Source: a virus
Length of the DNA: 23,097 bases
IMG/VR virus record: IMGVR_UViG_3300030108_003424
Location: 1 to 23,097 of that record
Strand: one strand, 5' to 3'
The notes under the pieces are model-generated. The model searched no databases. It worked only from the letters and a program-made list of their open reading frames with translations, and was not told where the DNA came from. This document shows positions 8,453-14,879 of the stretch, in pieces. Made by a program: the position numbers and the translations under genes. Numbering within the stretch: position 1 is the first letter of the stretch; the number at the start of each line of letters is the position of its first letter.

Positions 8453-9530
8453 ATTTTCTATTACCTTGTTTATTAAATTTTTCTAACATAGCGATACCTT
8501 TCTGATGATTGCCTTTACCTAGATGTTTTACCGCAGCGTTAGATAACATAAATTCACCGTCACTAGCCATAACAGGTATTAGATCATCTTTAGGACCTCC
8601 TGGACCTTCAATATCGCCACCATCTAACATAGGTTTAAACATAGGTCTATCTAACGTTCCGCCGTTTTTAAAACCTCTACTACCTGCAAAAGCCGTACCA
8701 GTTATCGGTCGTATATTTCTTAAATAATCTCGTTTTGTACCTAAACCACCTGCAGGTAATGTATTTGTTGATTGTATAGTAACTCTACGAGTAGGTTCGT
8801 CCTCTCCTAAAATTTCACTAGCTAAACGTTGTCCTAATGCGGTGCCTATTTGATTTATAGAACCCGCAAATAATTCTTGTGTTTCAGGTGAAAAACGACT
8901 CATAAAACTATCGAAACGTTCTCTTAATGTAGGATTTAAAGTAGCGTCTAAGGAAGCTAAACCAGTTTCCTTCATTAAATCACCATCTATTTGCATAGGC
9001 ATAGAACTGGTACTATCGTATAAATCTACATCTTTAGTTTGTTTAAAATCTATATCAGGAATTAAATCCATAATACCTGTTTTTTCAGGTCCTTCTGCTA
9101 ATAAAATTTTTTTAAATTCTTCTAATTCTTTAGCGTCTAAATCTAACAAACCACCCTCTTTCTCAAATTTAGCTATAAGTTCTTCAATACTTAATTCACC
9201 GCCATTAGCAGCATTTAGGGCTCCACCAATAGCCATTCCTGCAATACCAAGTTTACTTAAATCGCTAAGATTTATTCCTGCGTCTTGTAACATGGTTAAA
9301 ATTTCTTCTTCCTCTCTTGCAGGTTTAGCAGGATCATCATAAGTAAATTCTCCAAATTCTTTTACTTGACTGCCTTCCACGGGAGTAATTTGTGCGTCAG
9401 GTCCAGGAGATAAACTAGGTGCAGTACCTGCTCCAATAGAAGTCGGTTGTTCAGGTTCACCTAAAATTTTATTAGTAGCAACATTTGTTGCTACTCCTAC
9501 AGCTATTTGAGCTAGTATATTTCCTAACAT
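8445..9530 (-). CDS. Virion-associated protein with C-terminal DGEF/NGG motifs (361 aa)
   Basis: Unknown function. The N-terminus (residues 1-25) is a hydrophobic, Gly/Ala-rich helix (NILAQIAVGVATNVATNKI) that may insert into a membrane. The middle is acidic. The C-terminal 80 residues hold GFKNGGTLDRPMFKP, then GPGGPKDDLIPVMASDGEF and LSNAAVKHLG; this GPG..DDxIPxxxSDGEF element recurs at the ends of phage tail or virion proteins, where I know it only as a conserved motif of unknown role. First gene after the 85-base gap and promoter candidate, with a clear AGAGGA Shine-Dalgarno before the ATG at 9530. Overlaps the next gene by eight bases. Probably leads the ejection-type gene set. Confidence 0.8.
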   Translation of the reverse strand: MLGNILAQIAVGVATNVATNKILGEPEQPTSIGAGTAPSLSPGPDAQITPVEGSQVKEFGEFTYDDPAKPAREEEEILTMLQDAGINLSDLSKLGIAGMAIGGALNAANGGELSIEELIAKFEKEGGLLDLDAKELEEFKKILLAEGPEKTGIMDLIPDIDFKQTKDVDLYDSTSSMPMQIDGDLMKETGLASLDATLNPTLRERFDSFMSRFSPETQELFAGSINQIGTALGQRLASEILGEDEPTRRVTIQSTNTLPAGGLGTKRDYLRNIRPITGTAFAGSRGFKNGGTLDRPMFKPMLDGGDIEGPGGPKDDLIPVMASDGEFMLSNAAVKHLGKGNHQKGIAMLEKFNKQGNRKYG

Positions 9531-9606
9531 TATTTCCTCTGCGTTTATTAACGTATTAGCGAGTTAAAGCCCATCTCGTAAGCTGCAGTTCAGTACTGAC
9601 AATTCG

Positions 9607-9635
9607 ATTATACTTCATACTGTATATATTTTTAA
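9607..9635 (-). promoter_or_regulatory. Candidate sigma70-type promoter before the ejection-type genes
   Basis: On the minus strand a perfect TATAAT (9607-9612) is preceded, at 17 bases, by TTAAAA (9630-9635, four of six match to TTGACA). It lies at the end of the cyclase gene and points into the 85-base gap 9531-9614, the longest non-coding stretch between minus-strand genes. The gap also holds the perfect palindrome TCAGTACTGA and a CTGCAG, but no hairpin followed by a T run. AT-rich DNA yields such boxes by chance, so the placement is the main support. Confidence 0.45.
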
Positions 9636-11372
9636 AGGTTTTTCTTTGCCTTTTACTTTTATAGGTTTTAATGGTTTTAGATAATAACCACATTTACTTT
9701 CCGTATTTTCACCTATTAAAATATCTACCCCCGCGTCTTTTGTACCTGATTCTAATCTAGCTGCAGTGTTTACCGCGTCACCAATAGCGGTATAATCAAA
9801 TCGTGAGGAAGACCCCATATTACCGATTACTGCTTCTCCTGTGTTTACTCCTATGCCTATGGCTACTGCAGGAAGTCCTTCCGCTTGGAGTTCTATATTA
9901 AGGTCAGCCATATTTTGCCAAATATCTTTAGCACAATCTACCGCTATTTGTTCATGATGTAATACGTCTAAAGGAGCATTAAATATAGCCATCATAGCGT
10001 CGCCTATGTATTTATCAACCATACCACCGTGTTTTTGCACTGCTGCTTGTTGAGCGGTAAGAGCTTTATTCATAATATAAGTTACTTTTTCTGGCGTTAC
10101 AGCTTCTGATAAAGCGGTAAACCCTCGTACATCGGTAAATAAAAAAGTAGCGTATCTTTTTTCACCACCTAATTTTAATAACTCAGGATTCTTTTGTAGC
10201 TGTTTTACTTGTCTAGGGTCTAAGTAATGTTCGAATTGTTTTTTAATTTCTAAACGTAATTTATATTGTTCACGAAAACGTAAATAAAAAGCAATCGTTC
10301 CTGTTATAAATTCACTAATTAAAGTCCACGTTGTATCTATTAATAATCCTTGTTGTATAGCATAATATCCTCCGATAGCGGTGCTAGACATAATAGCACT
10401 AAAACAAAGAACCCCTGCAGTAACGCCTAAGTTGCTCAACACAACCCAAACTAAAAGCAGGGATATAACTAATATTAAAACTTCAACGGCTAAACTGTAG
10501 TCGGGGATAAATGGACTATTTTCTACCAATATTGATTCTGCTAGTGCTGCTTGTACCTTGTGTGGTTCAAGTAATCCAACTGGGGTAGCTAACTGTGGCA
10601 TTACGCCCTCAGCAGTAACTCCTACAAAAACAAATTTATTTTGTACGGCTAACTCTTGCATATTAGTTTCTGGAGTATCTACCCAACTAACCCACTTACG
10701 TCCTAATCCGTCCGTTTTAACGGCAGGTAAACCTTTTACCCGTACTTCTTCTATACCGTTCGTATTAGTCTTAATAACGTACGTATTAGCCCCTGTTAGG
10801 GCTTTTAGTACTTCGGTACCGAAAGCGGGTAACCACCCGTTAGGCGTCTTATATAGAAGCGGTATACGTCTAACTAAGTTATCTACGTCTACGGGAGCCG
10901 TAGCTATACCTTCATTTGCTTCTAATTCAGGTATATTTCTTACCGTGCCTTGAGCTAAATAACCACCGTTGCCTTCACCCATAATAACGGTGCCTACCGT
11001 ATCTGGGTATTTACCATTAGCGTTTTCGAATAAAGCTAATACCGAAGGAGCATAACTAAGAGCTATTTTAAAATTACCGTCGCCACCAAAACGGTCTTTA
11101 TGTGGAAAGCCAATAACCCAACCAACGCCTAAAGCTCCTCGGTTTAACAATTCTATTTGTAATTCTGCTAAACGTTGTCTAGGAAAAGGATAACCACCTT
11201 CATTATTAACATCTTCTTCAGTGATATTTAAGATAACAAAATTACCAGAAGGTTCAGGAGTCTTTACAAAAGTATCAAAAGTTTTTAATTTTAATATTTC
11301 TTGCGGAGCTAAACTAAAAATTAACGGTAAACTTAACACCGTTATTATTACAATAATTTTTAAATACTTCAC
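9615..11372 (-). CDS. CHASE2-domain class III adenylate cyclase, membrane sensor
   Basis: Predicted to sense a periplasmic signal and make cAMP from ATP in the cytoplasm. N-terminal membrane helix (residues 1-22), an extracytoplasmic CHASE2 domain (about 30-285, with FDTFVKTPEPSGNFVIL and GYPFPRQRLAEL, typical CHASE2 features), three membrane helices (about 291-365) and a class III cyclase domain (405-585). Catalytic residues by eye: metal-binding Asp414 (LFTDVRGFTALSE) and Asp458, adenine-selecting Lys454 (VDKYIGDAMMAIF), Thr528 at the second purine position (FDYTAIGDAVNTAARLE), transition-state Asn535 and Arg539. Thr at that position is typical of class IIIb cyclases, some of which respond to bicarbonate. 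The start is GTG at 11372, overlapping the fecR-like stop as GTGA, with AAGG six bases upstream. CHASE2 cyclases next to FecR proteins are a known bacterial pairing; its presence among phage late genes is the surprise. A central part is locally about 45% GC. Confidence 0.95.
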   Translation of the reverse strand: MKYLKIIVIITVLSLPLIFSLAPQEILKLKTFDTFVKTPEPSGNFVILNITEEDVNNEGGYPFPRQRLAELQIELLNRGALGVGWVIGFPHKDRFGGDGNFKIALSYAPSVLALFENANGKYPDTVGTVIMGEGNGGYLAQGTVRNIPELEANEGIATAPVDVDNLVRRIPLLYKTPNGWLPAFGTEVLKALTGANTYVIKTNTNGIEEVRVKGLPAVKTDGLGRKWVSWVDTPETNMQELAVQNKFVFVGVTAEGVMPQLATPVGLLEPHKVQAALAESILVENSPFIPDYSLAVEVLILVISLLLVWVVLSNLGVTAGVLCFSAIMSSTAIGGYYAIQQGLLIDTTWTLISEFITGTIAFYLRFREQYKLRLEIKKQFEHYLDPRQVKQLQKNPELLKLGGEKRYATFLFTDVRGFTALSEAVTPEKVTYIMNKALTAQQAAVQKHGGMVDKYIGDAMMAIFNAPLDVLHHEQIAVDCAKDIWQNMADLNIELQAEGLPAVAIGIGVNTGEAVIGNMGSSSRFDYTAIGDAVNTAARLESGTKDAGVDILIGENTESKCGYYLKPLKPIKVKGKEKPLKIYTV

Positions 11373-12523
11373 CCTGAACCTTGTCTAATATTTATTGTAG
11401 AATCACTACCACCGTTTACTTTAATTTCATTCATCACGCCGTCTTGTTCTAAAATTACAGTGTAGCTATTGTCGCTATCTATATTTAATACCGCACCTTG
11501 TCCTACAGTTCTATTTAAACTTATTTGTGCTCCAGAAACTACTGTGGTTATCTGAGTTTTAGTGTCTTGACCAATGTTAGTGCCTCGAATAGTAGAAGAA
11601 ATAGCTGATTGATCAAGCTGATCTTCGTCTGTTAAACTGTCTAGTTCATTTAAAATATTTAATAAATCTTCTAAAAAATTTACATTTAACGCATCGTAAT
11701 CTAATTCAGTAAAATCTAACTGTTCTTCTTCTTTTAAGTTTTCTTCTGCTAAATAATCAAAATCTAATTCATTAAAATCTAAAATAGGGTCTTTTATTTC
11801 TTGTGTTTCTTCTTCTTCTGTTTTTATTACTTTTTTAGGCGGTGTAACAATTAACATATTATCAATAAAATCTAATGACAAATCTAATAATACAGGAGGA
11901 CTCGGCGTTGCTTCTAAGGTAGTTGTCGTTGTGGCTTGATATGCTTGGTTTAAAATTACCTCACCCATAGCCGTACTAACTACTATTTCTCCAGAAGGGT
12001 TACCAAATTCATCAGGTAATAAAATAAATAAACTTTCACCCGTGTCGGGTTCTACTGTAATAGTAAAATCTGTTCCTCTAATCGCTACCGTAGCTGAGTC
12101 CGTACGAATAGTCATATTTTCTTTTGGAATACTACTAAATTTAGCAGTTACAAAACGAGCCGTGCCTTTAGCAAAAGATAACGCTAACTTACTTTTTGTT
12201 GGGTTAGGGTCGTAAATGTATTCGTCAATAATTAAAGTAGAATGTTCTGTTAGTTTAACTTTACTATCGTCAGCAAAACGTAAACCTAATCTACCTTGTT
12301 CAGTTTTAGCCTCATCGTTAGATTGTAAATTAAAATCAATTACTGCTTTATAATCTTTATCACGGCTTATTTGTCCGTAACCTGAGACTTCTTCTACAGA
12401 GCCGATGTTAAGGGCAACTGGTTGCTGTGCCTTGATCGTTTTGGATAATACAGAAAGTACCATTAGAACCATTAGAAATGACACGTAACCAGTCGTTATC
12501 GAGTGTTGACGCCTGTGTAACAT
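11369..12523 (-). CDS. Secreted FecR-domain protein with curlin-like C-terminal tail
   Basis: Signal peptide (residues 1-32: RR..., hydrophobic YVSFLMVLMVLSVL, cleavage near IKA|QQP), then a FecR-type domain (about 38-195; GRLGLRFADDSKVKL, LSFAKGTARFVTA, IRTDSATVAIRGTDF are its usual landmarks). Residues 230-305 form a very acidic region with an imperfect repeat (DFNELDFDYL / DFTELDYDAL). The last 45 residues (340-384) resemble curlin repeats: EQDGVMNEIKVNGG followed by STINIRQGSG, i.e. the Q-x-G-x-x-N spacing of CsgA/CsgB. It could therefore be a periplasmic or exported protein that associates with the curlin product. There is a 116-base overlap with the upstream curlin gene; the AGGAGG is 14 bases from the ATG at 12523, with the palindrome GTTCTAGAAC between. 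A later start at 12472 (Met18) would leave a short signal sequence and is less likely. Translationally coupled to the cyclase. Confidence 0.9.
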   Translation of the reverse strand: MLHRRQHSITTGYVSFLMVLMVLSVLSKTIKAQQPVALNIGSVEEVSGYGQISRDKDYKAVIDFNLQSNDEAKTEQGRLGLRFADDSKVKLTEHSTLIIDEYIYDPNPTKSKLALSFAKGTARFVTAKFSSIPKENMTIRTDSATVAIRGTDFTITVEPDTGESLFILLPDEFGNPSGEIVVSTAMGEVILNQAYQATTTTTLEATPSPPVLLDLSLDFIDNMLIVTPPKKVIKTEEEETQEIKDPILDFNELDFDYLAEENLKEEEQLDFTELDYDALNVNFLEDLLNILNELDSLTDEDQLDQSAISSTIRGTNIGQDTKTQITTVVSGAQISLNRTVGQGAVLNIDSDNSYTVILEQDGVMNEIKVNGGSDSTINIRQGSG

Positions 12524-13118
12524 TTATAGTTCTAGAACCTCCTGTGTGGTTTAAATGAAAAAAGCCTCCTTGAAAACCATCACCGTTATAGTTAATGGTG
12601 TTATCAGAACCATCAACGTTCATATAGTTAGTAGCCAAGTCTACATCGATATCGGAATCAATAGTATTGTTTGAACCGTTGATGATCCAATCTAAATCTA
12701 ACGTAGTAGCTAATGCTGCGGTGCCTTGGTCTAAAGACATATCGTTAGCTGTTCCTGTTACTGAAATATTTACGTTAGAGCCGTCAGTCGAATAAGTGTT
12801 AGTAGGGTCTGTTTGAATATCGAAAATATTACTAGAACCAGAAAATTCAAAAAACCCAATATAATTATCAGCGTTAATATCTCCTTTAAATAAATTACTA
12901 GAACCTATCTGATTGATATCTAAGGTCATGTTAGTTCCGTCTAAATCTAGTGGCGTCATGCTCCCTGAAGTAGATAAAACCCCTCCAATTAAGTTACCTG
13001 AACCTAGCTGTTCTATATCTGCGTTTAGGGTTGCTCCTGATTGATCAATAGATATTTCGTTATCCGCAGACCATAAAAAATTAGATAAAACTATTAACAA
13101 AAATAATTGTTTTTTCAT
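12408..13118 (-). CDS. Secreted curlin-like repeat protein (candidate CsgA-type fibre subunit)
   Basis: Signal peptide (KKQLFLLIVLSNFLWSA|DNE) followed by about 210 residues with seven or eight degenerate repeats built around an x-G-S-x-N-x-hydrophobic core: IEQLGSGNLIGG, INQIGSSNLFKG, FEFSGSSNIFDIQ, IINGSNNTID, VDGSDNTINY, ISNGSNGTFCIIQ. The first two repeats keep the classical curlin pattern Q-x-G-x-x-N. Rich in Asn, Asp, Gly, Ser and Thr, as expected for a beta-solenoid amyloid subunit; only two cysteines, both near the C-terminus (TFCIIQND...SCP). The ATG at 13118 overlaps the csgG stop as ATGA with a GGAG nine bases upstream; a TTG at 13133 is the weaker alternative. Placed directly after csgG, where its secretion pore would be made. 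Curlin identity is by motif, so moderate certainty; secretion is well supported. Confidence 0.85.
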   Translation of the reverse strand: MKKQLFLLIVLSNFLWSADNEISIDQSGATLNADIEQLGSGNLIGGVLSTSGSMTPLDLDGTNMTLDINQIGSSNLFKGDINADNYIGFFEFSGSSNIFDIQTDPTNTYSTDGSNVNISVTGTANDMSLDQGTAALATTLDLDWIINGSNNTIDSDIDVDLATNYMNVDGSDNTINYNGDGFQGGFFHLNHTGGSRTINVTQASTLDNDWLRVISNGSNGTFCIIQNDQGTATSCP

Positions 13119-13960
13119 TGTTTTAAGCTCCAATATTCGTATTGTATTCCTTCCATGATGGTTTTGTAAACTGCTGTTTCTATGGCTGCTTGTAGGGCTA
13201 TAGTTACTCCTTCGTTCTCTACGTTACCGTTTTCTATCTCTATTAACCTAGTATTATCTTTTACGAAACGGAAAACATCTTGATTAATACCTACGCTTAA
13301 AATAGTTTTAGTAACAGTAACTTCTGTTAAAATACGCCCCGTAAGCACAGAAACCGTGCGTAAACTTATTGTAACTGTATCTTGTCGGTATTCTTTACTT
13401 ACCCCAATACCTAATATTCTACCTCCCGAACCACCTGAACGAGTATTAGTTTCATAACCAACTACCGCACCTTCCATTAAAATACCTGCAAATAATAAAG
13501 GTTTTAATTTTTGTTCTTCATCAAAGTCTTTTCGTGTACTACGAATTAATTGTCGTTCTTTAGTTAAGTTATCTAAACCAACGCGTTCTACTACTTCGAA
13601 AAAATTACCTTTGCTAGTGTCTTTTAATGCTTTTATTAATAATGCGTAAGGGGCTTGAGTAACTGCGGTGCTAAAAGAAGCATAAGTACTATTACTTCTA
13701 CGTTGTCCTGTTTGATCAGTAAACGCGGTAGGATATACCGCTACCACGGGTTTTATATTTGGAATTCCTAAATTACTTAAGTTTTCATTAATGACTTCAG
13801 AAACCTCTGCATATCTTGAAGGTTCTAAATTTTCTATCGCTTGTTCTGTTTTTAATAAAGCACAACTAGAAAGTAAAACTATCAAGAGGAAAAGTAATGA
13901 TCGTTTCGTTGCCGTCAGCATCAGTGATAGTAAGTGTAATCGTAGTATCATCAGCAACAT
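13115..13960 (-). CDS. csgG: CsgG, curli secretion pore lipoprotein
   Basis: Outer-membrane lipoprotein that in E. coli forms a nonameric pore exporting curli subunits (type VIII secretion). Lipobox LLSSC with Cys33. The body follows E. coli CsgG closely by eye: AVYPTAFTDQTGQ, FSTAVTQAPYALLIKALKDT, GLDNLTKERQLIR, LLFAGILMEGAVVGYETN, SGGSGGRILGIG, TVTISLRTVSVLTGRIL, TKTILSVGINQDVFRFV. At the constriction loop the Phe corresponding to E. coli Phe56 (FSTAV) is kept, while Asn55 appears as Ser and there is one extra residue beforehand. 281 aa against 277 in E. coli; the E. coli C-terminal extension is missing and the N-terminus is longer. The ATG at 13960 has AGGA six bases upstream; the ATG at 13921 would give a conventional 20-residue signal peptide but has no good Shine-Dalgarno. 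Overlaps csgF by 95 bases (56 with the shorter start). Confidence 0.97.
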   Translation of the reverse strand: MLLMILRLHLLSLMLTATKRSLLFLLIVLLSSCALLKTEQAIENLEPSRYAEVSEVINENLSNLGIPNIKPVVAVYPTAFTDQTGQRRSNSTYASFSTAVTQAPYALLIKALKDTSKGNFFEVVERVGLDNLTKERQLIRSTRKDFDEEQKLKPLLFAGILMEGAVVGYETNTRSGGSGGRILGIGVSKEYRQDTVTISLRTVSVLTGRILTEVTVTKTILSVGINQDVFRFVKDNTRLIEIENGNVENEGVTIALQAAIETAVYKTIMEGIQYEYWSLKQ

Positions 13961-14363
13961 AGTCTATCCTGTTTCCCTCTAATTCAATAGTACCTGCGTT
14001 AGAAGCAGTCTCTCCGAATAAATTATCTACTAATTGTTGTGATAGCTTAGCATAAACTCTAGATTCTAAATTTCTAATAAAACGGGCTAACGTGCTGTTA
14101 TTTTTATCTCTTTCTGCTTCATCTGCGGCAGCTTTTAAAGCATCTGAAATACTTTGTTTTCTTGTTTTTTCTTGATTTTCTATTGTTAAATAATGTGCTG
14201 AAGTTCCTACTCCTGAAAAACTAGGGCTTTTAAAAGTAAACTTCATTTCGTCTGCTTGGGTAACAGATGAATAAACTATAGCAAAAACTATAAAAACAAT
14301 ACCCGTGTACGCGAAAATATTTTCAATCGCTATTTCGTTCTTTGTTTTCTTTCGTTTCCTCAT
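13866..14363 (-). CDS. csgF: CsgF, curli assembly factor
   Basis: In E. coli CsgF docks into the CsgG pore, forms a second constriction and links the nucleator CsgB to the cell surface. Here a long basic N-terminus (residues 1-15) precedes a hydrophobic segment (16-33) and a cleavage site VTQA|DEM. The mature start EMKFTFKSPSFSG aligns with TMTFQFRNPNFGG of E. coli CsgF, the part that plugs into CsgG. The C-terminal half also matches: LSQQLVDNLFGE, GNRIDYVADDTTITLTITDADG and TIITFP correspond to the E. coli IVDIANRDGQLQLNVTD region. 165 aa against 138, the extra length being the N-terminus and a charged insert (about 66-95). Overlaps the upstream membrane-protein gene by 41 bases and the csgG gene by up to 95; the only other Met is in the mature region, so the start at 14363 is secure. 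Confidence 0.93.
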   Translation of the reverse strand: MRKRKKTKNEIAIENIFAYTGIVFIVFAIVYSSVTQADEMKFTFKSPSFSGVGTSAHYLTIENQEKTRKQSISDALKAAADEAERDKNNSTLARFIRNLESRVYAKLSQQLVDNLFGETASNAGTIELEGNRIDYVADDTTITLTITDADGNETIITFPLDSFTF

Positions 14364-14598
14364 CTTTTAATTCTCTTAACTCAATCACAGTATCTAGTTT
14401 TTGTTGTAATCTTATTAAATCATTGTCCAACATACGTACTCTATCGATTAAAGCTATTAACGTAACGTTAGCGTCCGCAAGTTTAGCTTTTATATTTTTT
14501 GTAATAAAGTTCCAAATATAATAAAGAATATACAGCAGCCCGACGGTAGCTACAATGGGAAAACCATATTCACTAATAATTACTGCAATATTTTCCAT
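14323..14598 (-). CDS. Small membrane protein with coiled coil, holin-like candidate (paralogue A)
   Basis: 91 aa: short N-terminal segment, one membrane helix (about residues 12-33, GFPIVATVGLLYILYYIW), then a charged coiled coil (LIALIDRVRMLDNDLIRL) and an acidic/basic tail. The EYGFPI-plus-helix start recalls small BhlA/YvrJ-type phage membrane proteins, some of which act as holins; that assignment is tentative. It aligns without gaps to its upstream neighbour at 14598-14879 (E10, GFPI 12-15, A49-L50, R53-V54, D60, I62-R63 identical), so the two are tandem paralogues. Their stop and start share a base (TAATG). An inner-membrane spanin of the Rz type has the same layout (helix then coiled coil) and is the main alternative. 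Confidence 0.82.
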   Translation of the reverse strand: MENIAVIISEYGFPIVATVGLLYILYYIWNFITKNIKAKLADANVTLIALIDRVRMLDNDLIRLQQKLDTVIELRELKDEETKENKERNSD

Positions 14599-14879
14599 TA
14601 ATCTCTACGAGCGTCGTTTTTACCATCGGCTCTTGCAATACGTTCTAGGTCAGGTCGAATACCTAACACCGAACACATAGTAGCATCAACACGAATCATA
14701 TCGTGATTCATAGTTTTTACTCTATTATCTAAAGCCGTAACAATATTATGAATACCGTCTACCTGACCTACGACGCTTTCTAAAATATATTTTACGGTAA
14801 GAAAAATAAAAAACCCGCCTAATAAAGACATGGCTATAGGAAAGCCAACTTCAGCTATTAATGTAAAATAGGTTTGCAT
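14598..14879 (-). CDS. Small membrane protein with coiled coil, holin-like candidate (paralogue B)
   Basis: 93 aa with the same plan as the gene at 14323-14598: EVGFPI at residues 10-15, a membrane helix (about 13-33), and a helical part with ALDNRVKTMNHDMIRVD at 49-65. It differs in the tail, which contains the only cysteine (MCSVLGI) and ends in a charged ARADGKNDARRD. The gene overlaps the upstream 62-aa gene by 22 bases. Two such proteins side by side could form a holin/antiholin or hetero-oligomeric pair; this is inferred from arrangement only. Lysozyme lies about 3.2 kb upstream in the same array. Confidence 0.82.
   Translation of the reverse strand: MQTYFTLIAEVGFPIAMSLLGGFFIFLTVKYILESVVGQVDGIHNIVTALDNRVKTMNHDMIRVDATMCSVLGIRPDLERIARADGKNDARRD

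Noticed and set aside
9531-9614. Phage T7-like promoter (TAATACG on the minus strand) and a terminator in the gap
   Set aside because: Only the seven-base start of the T7 promoter is present, the rest does not match; possible stems are at most four or five pairs and no T run follows.
10558-10953. 131-codon plus-strand frame inside the CHASE2 region
   Set aside because: Antisense to a strongly supported domain, no ribosome site or homology signal.
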